From Rhododendron vialii (Eukaryota; Streptophyta; Magnoliopsida; Ericales; Ericaceae), in the NCBI RefSeq assembly GCF_030253575.1, contig NC_080562.1, positions 29,653,852-29,717,851 on the forward strand: 64,000 nucleotides of DNA. The letters run 5' to 3'. The notes beneath the pieces are model-generated. The model was not told the DNA's origin and ran no database searches. It saw nothing but the letters and a program-made list of their open reading frames with translations. Below, piece by piece: positions 1-11,273 of this stretch (within the stretch, counting starts at the first letter, position 1; every line of letters starts with the position of its first letter). A program made the position numbers and the translations under genes.

Positions 1-403
1 GCTTGTCGTCGTTGTTGCTGTTGTGGTCGGACCGCGACGACGCGTTCGACAGCGACATGGCGGGTCCCACCGCGATCTCGTCGGCGAACATCGACATGAG
101 CTGCTCGTCGTCGAACCGGTCGAACTCGGCCATGCTGTTGTTGTGGCCGCCGGCCCTGGCGGCAGACGACCTCCTGCACTCCTCCACCATCGGCGGCTCG
201 ATGAAGGCGATCGAGTCGCTTATGGACCGGCGGTGGGACCCGCGCTTCGCCGTCGAGAAGTCGTGGAACTCGTCGATCCACGAGATGTTTTGGGCGGCGG
301 CGGTGCTGGGCGGTGGCAGGTTTTCCAGGGAGGACATCCTTTGGTGGGGGAAGTCAGCCCAGTTTGGTGTCATGTTGGGCACTTTTGGAGGCAATTGTGC
401 CAT
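1..403 (-). CDS. bZIP34/bZIP61-like transcription factor, 5' part (cut by window edge)
   Basis: Reading the minus strand from an ATG at 403-401 gives 134 codons that stay open to the edge. The start MAQLPPKVPNM, the stretch RRSISDSIAF (residues 58-67) and FDRFDDEQLMSMF (residues 94-106) are typical of the N-terminal half of Arabidopsis group E bZIP proteins (bZIP34 At2g42380, bZIP61 At3g58120). The basic region and leucine zipper would lie beyond the left edge and are not seen. In that family the proteins are nuclear DNA-binding factors; Arabidopsis bZIP34 has been linked to pollen development and lipid metabolism. The Arg-Arg-Ser-Ile-Ser context resembles a kinase/14-3-3 site (inference). 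The reading is GC-rich compared with the flanking DNA. A G-box (CACGTG, 792-797) and AC/CT repeats lie upstream. Family assignment is firm; the exact paralogue is not. Confidence 0.93.
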   Translation of the reverse strand, partial: MAQLPPKVPNMTPNWADFPHQRMSSLENLPPPSTAAAQNISWIDEFHDFSTAKRGSHRRSISDSIAFIEPPMVEECRRSSAARAGGHNNSMAEFDRFDDEQLMSMFADEIAVGPAMSLSNASSRSDHNSNNDDK

Positions 404-590
404 TTCTTTTCCCCCCACTCAGCTAAGCAATTCTAACACAATGTATTTGTATAATAAGTAGAGAGAAATGAACAGAGGAGCAAAGCTGAAAACAGACCAA
501 AACTACAGTCTACACAACAGAACAAGTTATAAATACACACTAATGAGATTGCATCTATCTATATCTATAGCCACAAGAACATCATCAGCA

Positions 591-648
<58 letters not shown>

Positions 649-655
649 CTCTCTC
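591..655. repeat. Compound microsatellite (AC)n(TC)n
   Basis: About 14 AC units run directly into TC units with one imperfect CTC break. It lies about 190 bp upstream of the bZIP start codon, probably in its promoter or 5' untranslated region. Such tracts are usually length-polymorphic. Confidence 0.95.
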
Positions 656-1080
656 ACTTGATGCAAGGTGGGGTCACATGGGGGGAGGGGATTGGGACAG
701 CTATCTACAGCTGGGAGGGAGGTTGGGGACTCAACGGTATCAGTGGGAAGTAACAGTAGTTTAATAACTAAGAGGGAGGGGCATCAGAGACCACGTGCTC
801 TTGTGCACCCCTTTCCCCTTTACCCCCCAAACCTTATAATACTACTCTCATTTTTATAAATTTGCATCCCAAAGGAAACATTCCCCTGTTTCCATCCCCA
901 TTCACACACACTTTGCAAAACACTTCCATCGCCGTACGATCGATTGATCAAACGGGTCGTCTTGTTTAACCATGAAATCAAATGGGTCCTCACCGTCTAA
1001 TCTGGATATCATGTGCGCTCCCATAGAGAGTCCTGATGTCTCACCAACTGGCATATTAATCTTTTCGGTGCTAGGAATTT

Positions 1081-1216
1081 GTGAAAGGAAATTGATTTTT
1101 GCGCTCTACTTTTTACTGATGGCGCTTCACTTTTAACGTGAAGTTACTAGTAACTTCATGAATAAAGTAGAACGCCATCAATAAAAAGTAAAGCGCGAAA
1201 ATCAATTTCCTTCGTG
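1081..1216. mobile_element. Short foldback (hairpin) element
   Basis: Two arms of about 68 bp meet at the palindrome GTTACTAGTAAC (1143-1154). The left arm (from 1081) and the reverse complement of the right arm (from 1216) both carry GGAAATTGATTTT, then CTTTTT-type and GATGGCG blocks in the same order, with a few mismatches and small gaps. No transposase is present and I see no clear target duplication. This is the shape of a small non-autonomous DNA transposon; the superfamily is unknown. Confidence 0.8.
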
Positions 1217-2788
1217 AAACCCCAAAATTCTGAATCTGGAGAGTATTAATTTCGTCAAAAAATCGAAGAGGAACAAATACAGAACACCAGATATACGTAG
1301 CTCATTTCGATGAGGGTACGTCTACGGTCGAGATAATTATTTAAACATGATGAACCTATAAGAATTCAATACATTGAAGTTGCCTAAATGCTAAGGTATA
1401 TATGCCATAAAATTGGGGTTGTACCATATGTAAGTAGAAGAAGAATATATCACTAGAGTAAAATCAGGCTCCAAAAAGACCATAAAATTTGGGGGGAGGG
1501 GGGGTGTTTTCTTGAAATTATACAATTGGGTTGTTGTACCATTTGTACTTAGAGTGTATCTCTATCTACCAATATATGTATCCTATATAATGGGGGAGAT
1601 GTGGGAGGATGAGCTGGGGAAAGAGAGGCACTTGTGAAGGGGATAATGTCAGGCCATGTGAATTGTTTTTGCATGCTCTTAAGCTTTCTTTACTTTGTCC
1701 CCAAACCACACCCACATGTAGGGCATGTGTACCTTATTCCTTTCCAAAAACACTGTTTTTCTTGGTACCTTCCATCACAATCCCCAGATTTGGAATCTCT
1801 TTTGTTTGCTTAATTTAAGTTTTTGGGGAAGCACTATGGATCATGATTGCTGATTAGTTTTCTTGAAATATAATAGCCGCCATTTCAGTACTACTAGTAT
1901 TAAGGAAGTGCTTACCAATGAAATTTATCCACGAATTCAAGTTTCTTTTTATTTGATCGAGAATGGAACTTGTCATTGATTTTTCCAGCGTTATACTACT
2001 AATAGTTTTTACTGCATCCCTGACAAGATTTGATTTTCTTAAATTTCTCTTGTATGATTTTCCCAAAACATAGGACCAATCACAAAATATTTGAATTGAA
2101 ACTGATATATTTACGGGTGAATCGATTTTCGGCATGCTCAATCAATAATCTGCAAACAAGAATTACGGACACTGATGTGGTCCCAACCAGCAACCCTCCA
2201 ATGCTTTTTAGTGAGTCGAATTCTGACTTAGAGAATAAAAAGAACTCAAGCAATTGGATAGTAAGAGTTGCGTACGTGCCCATTGGGGGCTGATTTCATA
2301 GGTATTTAGGAACTGAAATCCTAGTAGGATTAGGATATTTGGAACTCATAAAGAGGGCACTAGTTGAGTCCAATGGCCTTGGCTTTTCCAAGGAGTCATT
2401 ACCTGCTCGAGACCCTGTAGAAACGGTTTACACGTACTCGACCATGTGTGGACTGAGCAGGTATTAGCCAGTCCCGGGTCGGTTGTTGGTTTATTATACC
2501 TATGGAGTAAGAAATGCGGTGACATATGGAATAATCATTTTCGGTGAGTGAAAAGCAAGTTTTATTGTCTATATAATAATTAATTAAAAGTGCAATGGGT
2601 TGAGAAGTAATCACCATGCTTTCAAAGCTGCAACTTAACTTCTTTGGGCGGGAGCCTCGGAATTGCAAAAAGAAAAAAGGAAGAAAAACCTATCTTAAGC
2701 TTAAGTTGAATTAGCGCACATTAAAAAAACTTAAATTGAATTAGCGCACATTAAATAGAGTAACTTCTATTGTGTGTCTTTGGTAACT

Positions 2789-3009
2789 GGGAAATTTTTC
2801 GGTGCCGGATGAGTATATCCCACGTGGTAACCGCTCGACACATTCGGGTCGTCCAATACACTTTTGGACGGCTCGTATTGAAACCCTTTCTTTCCTTTCC
2901 TTATAACACTTTCTCTCTCCAAATCCGAGCCGTTCAAAAATGCAATAAACGACTCAGATGCGCCGAGCGGGCACCACGTGAGACCCACCCGGCACTAAAA
3001 AAAATTCCG
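2789..3009. mobile_element. hAT-like MITE carrying two G-boxes
   Basis: The ends are inverted repeats of about 60-85 bp (left GAAATTTTTCGGTGCCGG; the right end reads GTGCCGGGTGGG on the other strand). The flanks TGGTAACT at 2781-2788 and 3010-3017 form an 8-bp target duplication, as hAT elements make. Each arm contains CACGTG. Related copies lie at 21936-22147 and, as a fragment, near 4600-4760. There is no coding capacity. Confidence 0.8.
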
Positions 3010-3067
3010 TGGTAACTAGGGTCATTTGAGTACCCCACTAACGTCTAAAATTTCTTACTACTATATA

Positions 3068-3300
3068 CTTTCTCAGTCCATTTTTTTAAGTGTCCAATAC
3101 AATTTTACATGTCATTTTTAATGGCTTATATCTCTCAACATATTATGTTTTATATTTTTAAAATTATTTTCTTATAAAAATAATTGAGATCTATGAAACA
3201 AGATCAATTTGCTTATTTTTAACAATATACATTGAGAGACATAGGTAATTGAAAATGACACGCAGAACCGTAGTGGGCACTTAAAAAGAGACAGAGGGAG
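3068..3300. mobile_element. Stowaway-like MITE
   Basis: The 233-bp element is flanked by TA on both sides (3066-3067 and 3301-3302). Its left end CTTTCTCAGTCC and the reverse complement of its right end CTCCCTCTGTCTC match the Stowaway (Tc1/mariner) consensus CTCCCTCCGTCC. The arms stay complementary for about 75 bp. It is non-coding. Confidence 0.85.
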
Positions 3301-4309
3301 TACAAGTATAGATTTTTGTTGTATTTTATGAATTTGGCCCCACGAGAGTTATATATCTCAAGGACCTATACTCAAATTATAATACTTGTTGTTTTATAAC
3401 GCGTTGCCACAAAATGCTTAGCTATTTGACCTCTCTATCGAAAAATTCTGACTTTGCTCCTGCTCTTATGCCTCTCCCACCGGTTTCGGCAATAATCAAA
3501 ATCCAGAGAGAGAGAGAGAGAGAGAAGAATCTAGTTCGATGAATATATGACCAATTCAAAAGAGCAAAACTATCTACAGATTATCTACTTTTTTATGCAT
3601 TTTTCAAAAATGGCTATGAAGATGTTTTGGAACTTTTTATGTTCCTCCTGCATTCCTTTATTCGAGCCTTTCTGGTCCTCATTATACCTACTAGCTCTTT
3701 TTTATATTACCCCTTTCTTTTAATAGGTCACTCACAGTCACAGATTTTATGTTAGAAACACTCAAGTGCTAAATAAAACTTCTTTTGTTAGAGGAATATT
3801 TTGGACACATTGCTTAAATCAAAATTTGGTTTGGAAATTACGACCTAAATTTTTTCGAAAGAAAGCGCCCTTATTATTATGAACGGCGCTATGGCACAAA
3901 AATAAATGGACAAATAATGCACAGATTTTTTTACTGGCCTGCCCCGGGTCCTGCAAGAATGATCCAAACCATTCATTTTTCTTAGAATATTTTTTTATGT
4001 ATTTCTGTGAAAAATCATCCCAATGGGATATCGGTAAGGATTTTTTTTAGAATTCGTGGGGCAAACCAGTCAATTTCGCCCTACGAGTTTTGAAAAGGCC
4101 CTTACCAATATTCGATTAAGATGAATTTTTACAGGTATGCATAAAAAAATATTTGAAGAAACATAAGTGATTCGGATTGTCCTTGCGGAACTCAAAGTGA
4201 GCCCCGTAAAAAATCTGTGCAATATATATTTATATGTGCTTAATTAGTCTGTGCAAGTAGACTTTTCGTATTATTATATCAAGCTCTTCTCAATCAAGTA
4301 GTGCGTGAA

Positions 4310-4497
4310 ATTTTTTATTTCTATTTTTTGATAGTAGCATATCCAGGCTAGTTGCACGCACCTCAACTAATTTCGAAACCCGAAAGTTAGTGACCGGGTG
4401 ACCCCAAGGTTTGGAATATTTGGTCTTCGTGTGATTTGAACAAGCAATTAAATGGAGAACTAACACTCTCATGCCCACTTGACCACAAACCCTTGGG
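4310..4497 (-). mobile_element. tRNA-derived SINE, minus strand
   Basis: Read on the minus strand from about 4497, the sequence has a pol III A-box-like TGGTCAAGTGG (plus positions 4475-4485) and a B-box-like GTTCAAATC (4433-4441) about 40 nt apart, after a CCCCAAGGG head. The distal part, with its GCGTGCAACTAGCC-type segment near 4345-4360, resembles the body of a SINE family I recall from several dicots. It has no cloverleaf, so it is not a tRNA gene. The 3' boundary near 4310 is approximate. Confidence 0.6.
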
Positions 4498-5033
4498 GTT
4501 AAAGTTGTACATGTTATATTCTGAATAAATATATCTCAATGGATAAAAAAATTAAAATTACCATGGGCAGTAGAAGGTGAAAGTAACTACAGGCCAACAT
4601 GTTTCGGTAGAAAATTTTCAAGACAGGGAATTAGAGTCGTCAATGGGTGAGAGTGGTCGGATCTAGGCCATCCAAAACACGTTTGGACGGCTCCGATTTG
4701 CGCTCGGATACCATGTGGACTATACCCTATTTGCACTCAAAAACTTCTCCTTCACTGGACTACTGTGTCAGAATTCCCAGGTTGAATTCCTCTGTAGCTA
4801 GCAGACCCCTGCACTATTTGGAATGAGCCTTTATTTTTGTTTGTTCTTTCCATAGTTCCCAAATAAAACCCAAACTGGATGGTTTATCAGTCTTGTTTGT
4901 TCTAAGCTTTTAGCCTAACGGGTAAGGATTGCTTATCTCCAATCCTATCTCGCCAAAAGCTATCGAAACAACGGCGGAAATCTGCAAACTACAACAGGGG
5001 ATCGGCTCATCTTCAATGTCTTGTCAAGAAGTT

Positions 5034-5398
5034 ACCCCGTTTGGCTAAATAAGCCAACTGGCTCTTTTTTGTCCTTATTCAAATTTTTTTTGTATTTGTT
5101 AGTTTTTCGTCAATTTTTTGTAGATTATTGCATCGTCGTGACAAGAGGAATCTAAAAAGTAAAAAATTATGATTGAAACCTAATTTTTTTGAATAAACAC
5201 AAAAATAAGCCAATAAGCCAATTTTTTCGTCTTTATTCAAAAAAATTTGGATTTCGATAATAATTTTTTACTTTTTAAATTCCTCTCATCATGACAATGC
5301 AATAATCCCCAAAAAATTGACAAAATACTAACAAATACAAAAAAAATTTGAATAAAGACAAAAAAAAAAGTCAATTGGCTTATTTAGCCGAACGGGGT
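5034..5398. mobile_element. Long hairpin MITE (CCCCGTTT family)
   Basis: The left end ACCCCGTTTGGCTAAATAAG and the right end reading TTATTTAGCCGAACGGGGT are inverted copies, and the arms remain complementary for about 165 bp each around a short centre near 5210. It contains repeated internal blocks such as GAGGAATC and AAAAAGTAAAAAATTA. Related elements occur at 24328-24650, 27607-27922 and 56478-56728. No open reading frame or convincing target duplication is visible. Confidence 0.85.
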
Positions 5399-6354
5399 TG
5401 TCTCAGATTACGGGGCATCGGTCTCTTAAGCATCTCGAAGCTCTTAGCCACCAGCCCACCACCTCTCCCAAAATCTTTGTTCTACTTTAGACTCATCTGG
5501 GGGCAATCTTTTTGGCATGCCCCGAAACAATCAAAACATGGCCCTCCAGTATTCCATACGATTGTTGGTACTATTCAGAAAGAGGTACTGGCCTAGCGCT
5601 ACAGCACAAGTCTGAATCAGAAAATCGACCTTTGCAGAAAAAATTGAGCGAATTTGCCTCCTATCAGTTCTTTCAAACTGTGCTATAAGCAGGAGGCAAG
5701 TGCCGTTGGCCTCTTCGTCAAACAGTCCCATTAACATACAGTCCATTCTTGCGTGTTTTGCTATACTTGAAACCACTCGTGTGTGGCACAAATGACCTAC
5801 TGGTGACCTATTATTGGGCAGTGTTTTTTAGGTAGTCCAAACAGAATTGACTTACTTTGAAAACTAGTTTTAAACGAACACAACACTGAATCATGCGAAG
5901 TGAACCGCCCAAGAATTTCAAAATATATCCCAACCAGATCTAAAGATGTGCGAGTTGTAAGATCAAAAACTCTAGCAACCTCACAGAAATGACTGGATGT
6001 GTTTGTTGGGTTCCCCCTCAATCCATTCAACAAAAGACACATGACATTCAGCAACTGAAGGTGTTAAGCGAAACTACCAAAAAAAAAATTTTAAAAATAA
6101 CTTTTGGAGTGGCCTTAATCCTCTTTTTTTTTTTTTTTTTGGGTTGAGAAGCTAATTTATATGGCTCGAATACAAGCTACAAAAACCCTGGGATGCCCCG
6201 CTAGGTCCTAATCCTACATCCATGAATTGCATATTTTGTCAAGAAATTGGATGTCTTGAGAGCATTGCAGCAAGCCAACTACCTCACCATACACGCAACA
6301 CTACCAGAGTAGAAGTTCAAGTGAAAATCATATCGATTCATTTGAACAGATAAG

Positions 6355-6436
6355 ACCAGGGGATGACTTGGTGGATGAGGGACTCCCAGCAGGCCTGATT
6401 ACCTGCGTTCGAGTCTTACTTTCCCAAAAAAAAAAG
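6355..6436 (+). mobile_element. SINE-like head with poly(A)
   Basis: An A-box-like TGACTTGGTGG (6364-6374) and a B-box-like GTTCGAGTC (6407-6415) are spaced as in tRNA-derived SINEs, followed by a short pyrimidine stretch and a run of about ten A (6427-6436). The unit is only about 80 bp, so it is either a very short SINE or a truncated one. I could not define target duplications. Confidence 0.45.
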
Positions 6437-6817
6437 AATAAAAATGGTTCGAGCCCATGATTTAGATATTTGAAATAATTGTCCAATACAAGGTCCCATG
6501 TTTAACAACCACTTTTTCTCAAGCCAGGTTCTCCAAGTTTTGTGGCAAAATAAATAAGCATATGGTTTCTGACTGTTAATTTAAACCGCCAAAATAAGAC
6601 ATGACATTTGATACCAATAAACCAGAACATATTATAAATAAATCATGGAAGAGACGTGTACGGGACATATCAGGCAGCAGTTGAGTAAAAGAAGCATAAC
6701 AGAAGAGTTGCCTTGTGAAATTCTCTTGTGCAATAGGATAGAAAAGAGACATGATGAACAACAAATGAAGTACCTCAGATATCAGGTCTCATTCTCCACC
6801 AGCATTTTAAGAAAGCC

Positions 6818-8702
6818 ATGGAGGCTCCTTTTGTCTTTAGGAGTTTTTGCTTGACTGTCCTAATAACATTATGCATTCTATGCATTCCACCCAGAGTCTG
6901 TTCTGATGAAACTGATCCAATAAGGGAGAGATACGAAAAGTGGCTGCAAGAAAACAAACGAGAGTACAAGGATAGGGGTGAATTGGAACAGCGTTTTGGA
7001 ATTTACAAGACAAATGTTCAGTTCATTGACCAGTTCAATTCCCAAAACTTCTCATTCAAGCTCATCGATAACAAATTTGCAGACATGACAAATGAGGAGT
7101 TCAAGTCCATCTACCTGGGCCTTGGAAACACTACAAATAATTCAGGCCAGGGGAAGAGCTTTGGATATGAAGAACATGAGGATTTGCCAACTAGCGTGGA
7201 CTGGAGGACGAAAGGCGCTGTGACTCCAGTCAAGGATCAAGGCCAATGTGGTAAAGTATTCTCTTGCTTCTACTAGAACAAAAGGACTGTTGAGTGTGCT
7301 TAAAATCCTTTGGAGTAAGACTAACAACCTTACTACTCCTCTAGATAAAAATAAGATTCAAAAAGTAGTATCAATCAAAAAACATTGAGCAACTACTACG
7401 CTAAAAGCTCTTACACAAACATTCTACAACTACTTCAAAGGACAAGACGTCCTTTTGGAGTCATTATTCGCATCCAGTATTTCTTTCCACATTGGGCACA
7501 ATACATTAAATTTTTGAAGCACAGAAGACACTCAACAGTCAAGTTCTGTGAATCCCAATAGACAATCATGATGCACCAACTCAAACAAATTGTAACACTA
7601 ATTAGCATGACATTGTTTAACTAATTAGGTTGTTATGAGACTTTTGCTAAACCAAAATAAACCACAAGCCTTGAAATGTTGCAATCATACAAGATACAAT
7701 ACCTTCAACTTTCATCTTAGTTCTTACCAAACAAGGACTGTGTGTGTGGGTGTAATTAAAAATCTTTCTAAAAGACTAACTGTTAACTACATTTAAATTT
7801 TCTACTTGCAGCATACTGTATTGAATCCCAGTGAGCTAAAGTAACTTACTGAGGTTCTTGGTAATGGAATGATCACATCCAAGATCCTTTGTGATTGGTC
7901 TTTGAATAAGCCACTAGAAAATTCGCAGCCATTAGGAGACATTCTTCAGTCAATCTGTTGAACATAAATTTACTAAGACACCATCGTTCTAATGTTAAAG
8001 CAAATAGATAGTTGCCTTCGGAAAGTGGTTTTAGTGTCCAAGGACTACGTAGAAGGTACCATACGTGCAAAAGAGCCAGAAATAATTGTTTACTTCCCTT
8101 TCCCCGCAGGAAGTTGTTGGGCATTCTCAGCTGTCGCAGCTGTGGAAGGCATAACCAAGATCAAAACAGGCAAATTGGTGTCACTGTCAGAACAAGAGCT
8201 GGTGGACTGTGATGTTAACACTGGGAACCAAGGCTGCAATGGTGGATACATGGAAAAAGCTTTCGAGTTCATTATAAAGAATGGGGGCATTGCAACCGAA
8301 AGAGATTACCCTTATGCTGGAAGAGACAACAACTGTGACAAAGCTAAAGCTGCAACTTCCGCAACGACTATAAGTAGCTACGTACAGATACCTCCAAACA
8401 ACGAGATGAGTCTACAAGCTGCAGCAGCCAAACAACCTGTATCAGTTGCAATTGACTCTGGTGGCTATGCATTCCAGCTCTACTCTAGTGGTGTCTACTC
8501 AGGCCAATGTGGCACGAATCTTGATCATGGAGTAACAGTAGCTGGCTACGGGGTATCTAACGGACAAAATTACTGGCTAGTGAAGAACTCATGGGGCACT
8601 GGATGGGGTGAATCAGGTTACGTAAGGATGAAACGCAGTGTAACTGATAAGGAAGGTACTTGTGGAATTGCCATGGAGGCCAGTTACCCAGTCAAGGACT
8701 GA
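6818..8702 (+). CDS. Papain-like cysteine protease (At1g06260 type), 2 exons
   Basis: Exons 6818-7250 and 8110-8702 join within a Gly codon (GT at 7251, AG at 8109; 859-bp intron) to give 341 residues, the usual preproprotein length. Residues 1-28 form a signal peptide; the I29 inhibitory propeptide (about 36-105) carries an ERFNIN-like pattern around [20 protein letters not shown]; the mature C1A domain starts near LPTSVDW (123-129). Catalytic residues are visible: Gln141, Cys147 in GSCWAF, His284 in LDHGV and Asn304 in KNSWG. It ends SYPVKD with no KDEL tail or granulin domain, so it should go to vacuole, lytic compartment or apoplast. The sequence closely follows Arabidopsis At1g06260 as I recall it. 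Its substrate is unknown. The neighbour downstream is the At1g06270-type PPR gene, in convergent orientation. Confidence 0.95.
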
Positions 8703-9547
8703 ATCATCAGTGATGATATTTAGCTTTATAAGTTTAATGCACTTGAATATTTTAAGTATGAATAAGGTGGATCCCCTAGCATGTAAGAGCAGATCAGCAA
8801 AATGGGATGATCCAGACATAACAGAATATGTTAATAAAACTACTCTTTAAGTTATTTTCTACTGGAGAATTCATCTCAGTACCATTAAAAGCAGGTCAAG
8901 AGTTCTGTCGCCACCTAAGATGGCTATGTTCACAATCGGCCTACAGGCTAAAAACTTGTCATCAGATTAAGCTCAACCAAATCAAAACAAAATGCCAGAA
9001 TGGAGATGACAAAGTTTGACCGGTAGAAGAAAGGTTCATCCTCAAGTCCAACCTCTATCAACCACACACTGAAGCTCCTCGTGATGACTCTCTATTTGAT
9101 CAGTAAAATTGGCACCATAGTAATGCTGATATATTTTTGAAGTGAGTGGAAATGGTTGCATCAAAAAGGAGGATGGAGTTCACAAATCAGGATAGCCAAG
9201 AACAAACATAATCCATAGCTTTCCAGAAAGAGAGTAAACATGAAGGAAAATAAAATCAAGAGCTGCGAATTGAAGTTTTACTTCCACCAAAGAGCTTATA
9301 TATCCATGCATTGATTAAATCTGACATGATACCATGCCAGACAATAGACGTATGTCATTCATTAGAAAACTTCAATGGAGATTTATACTGCTAACTAACA
9401 AGATATTGATCATAGCTCCTCTTTGGTTGTCGACTGATATATGATGAACGTTTGATAACTAACCGAAGGTCGTTATATTCACCAGCCCACAAAAACGACC
9501 TTTAGTTCATTTTCTGCAAACAGACAGCCCAAACGACATCCGAGAAG
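8703..9547. other. Convergent intergenic spacer
   Basis: This 845-bp gap lies between the 3' ends of the protease and the PPR gene. It should contain both 3' untranslated regions; AATAAA-like stretches are present (for example near 8832). I see no repeat or gene in it. Confidence 0.6.
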
Positions 9548-10579
9548 CTAAGATTTCAATTCTACAAACTTTTGCCTCACAGCACAGGCAAGCTCCTGTT
9601 CCCCGACACTAACCAGCCCCTCAAATACCTTCTGCCTTGCCCTAATATAAGGTATAAAACCTCTTTCAGTCATCCTCATTACAACTTTCCCAGCCAAAAT
9701 AAACTCACCACACTCCAAGCAGCCTTCAACCCCTAACTCGTAGCTTTCAAAACCGACAGGGAACCCTGCCTTCTCCAAAAACTCAATCAAATCAACTGCT
9801 CTCCGAATATCTTTGTTTCTGCGCATTGCCGCAACCACTTTCACCACTGTTTCCTGTCTTGGCGTCAATCCAATTTTCGCCACCATTTCTTTCATCTTTT
9901 CTGCCGCAACTGTAGTTCTTCTGACTGCACACATAGCACCAATTACAGCACTATAACTTTCCAAGTTAGGAACACATCCTACCCCACTCATGCCGTTCAA
10001 CACGTTAACTGCATCTGTCAAACGATCGACAGCACAGAGTGAGGAAATAAGGTAATTGCAAGTTCCAGTATCAGGGTTATAACCAATTGATTGCATCTCT
10101 AGAAGTAGGTTTGAGACAGACTGAGATTGGTGTTGTCGATGAAGCCATGCATTGGAAAGAAAAAGCTGAGTTTGGGGGACAGGGATGCAGCCGGAACGTA
10201 GAGTTCGTTGAATAATGGCAAGAGCAAGAGGAAAGGGATCAGGACTTTGGAGGGTGTAGGAGAGAAGGAAAGAATAGGCAACATGACAGCGATAACGGGG
10301 TCTGACAGGGATAAAAGATTGCAAGATTTCGTCAATGATTTTGGTTCTCAGATGCTGCGGGAAGGTGGAGAGGAATGAGAACGGGTTTGGGTTTTGGCAA
10401 GACTCATTTGAGGCAATGAGAAGATCAGGAATTTGCTGGTATTTTTTGGCCTCCACTGCTGCTCTGACAGATTCTTCAAGTGTCGGAATTGATGAGATAA
10501 AACGAATGGAACAATACTGGAGAAATGGTTCACGAAAACGAAAAAGAGACGAACAAATCTTTGTCACTGAAGTCACCAT
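9548..10579 (-). CDS. Pentatricopeptide repeat protein (At1g06270 type)
   Basis: A single uninterrupted frame of 343 residues. The first 35 residues are rich in Ser, Arg and Phe with few acidic residues, as expected for a mitochondrial or plastid transit peptide. Residues about 170-310 hold roughly four degenerate PPR units, for example TGTCNYLISSLCAVDRLTDA (171-190) and the following LESYSAVIGAMCAVRR block; no DYW, E or SMR tail is present, so it is a short P-class protein. Such proteins bind organellar RNA and affect its processing, stability or translation; the target of this one cannot be read from sequence. Lack of introns is normal for the family. Its position next to the At1g06260-type protease matches Arabidopsis order. 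The start was chosen because it gives the targeting peptide and there is no upstream in-frame alternative. Confidence 0.92.
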   Translation of the reverse strand: MVTSVTKICSSLFRFREPFLQYCSIRFISSIPTLEESVRAAVEAKKYQQIPDLLIASNESCQNPNPFSFLSTFPQHLRTKIIDEILQSFIPVRPRYRCHVAYSFLLSYTLQSPDPFPLALAIIQRTLRSGCIPVPQTQLFLSNAWLHRQHQSQSVSNLLLEMQSIGYNPDTGTCNYLISSLCAVDRLTDAVNVLNGMSGVGCVPNLESYSAVIGAMCAVRRTTVAAEKMKEMVAKIGLTPRQETVVKVVAAMRRNKDIRRAVDLIEFLEKAGFPVGFESYELGVEGCLECGEFILAGKVVMRMTERGFIPYIRARQKVFEGLVSVGEQELACAVRQKFVELKS

Positions 10580-11273
10580 CTTTTAAATCTGCAACAATAA
10601 CATGCTGATGGAGGACCATGGGCATTATGATGCAATCAAAACCAGTAGGCATTAAAGGCGTGCACAGTCCAACTAGTCAGTGATTTGTAGCTGAAAGGAT
10701 TACAAAATACAATTTAGAAGACCAAAAAAACACCCATAAAAGATGCAATATGCTAGAGTATTGGAATTCCTATGTGAAGAGTATGAAGTATACACAGGAA
10801 TAGCAAGACTACGGAAATAAATATAAGGCATAAATTAAACTCGAAATCAAAACAACAACATTTTTACAGTCGGAAATTCCAACCCACTCGCATATTCAAC
10901 CGCACGACCGAGAATGCACCGTAGCAATAACCGAGATGGTCATTCAACCGCCAAAAAACAAAAGTTAATTTTCGGAAATTTGAAACAACGAAGATATGGA
11001 TTCATTTAATTCGAAATGAACATATGTTTGAATTCAGGATAGAGTAATACCAGGCCATCGGTGATGCCGCTCGGAGCAATTACGAAAGTTGTCGCTGGTA
11101 GGTATCTGGTGCATTTGATCTCCTCTAAAGCACAGTATTTCTAAATTCTAATGAACAATATCAATACACACACACACAGGGGAGAGAGAGAAGAAGAAGA
11201 AGAGGGAAGGGTTGAAGGACTTCTCTCCGTAGCGTGTTCGAGACCTCGGCCCGTATTCCGATAGGCCCAGGAC

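Larger units (their letters stand above)
404..6817. other. Intergenic region between divergent bZIP and protease genes
   Basis: No protein-coding gene is recognised here. It should hold the promoters of both flanking genes, which point away from each other. It contains a microsatellite, a G-box at 792-797, a foldback element, a hAT-like and a Stowaway-like MITE, a SINE on the minus strand, a fragment at about 4600-4760 related to the 2789 MITE, a 365-bp hairpin MITE and a short SINE-like head. The stretch 5560-6060 carries short minus-strand open frames with no family resemblance I can name. A poly(T) run lies at about 6124-6140. The rest is AT-rich and featureless to me. Confidence 0.7.

Noticed and set aside
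4433-4485. A tRNA gene on the minus strand
   Set aside because: A and B boxes are present but no cloverleaf or anticodon arm can be drawn; it is SINE-derived.
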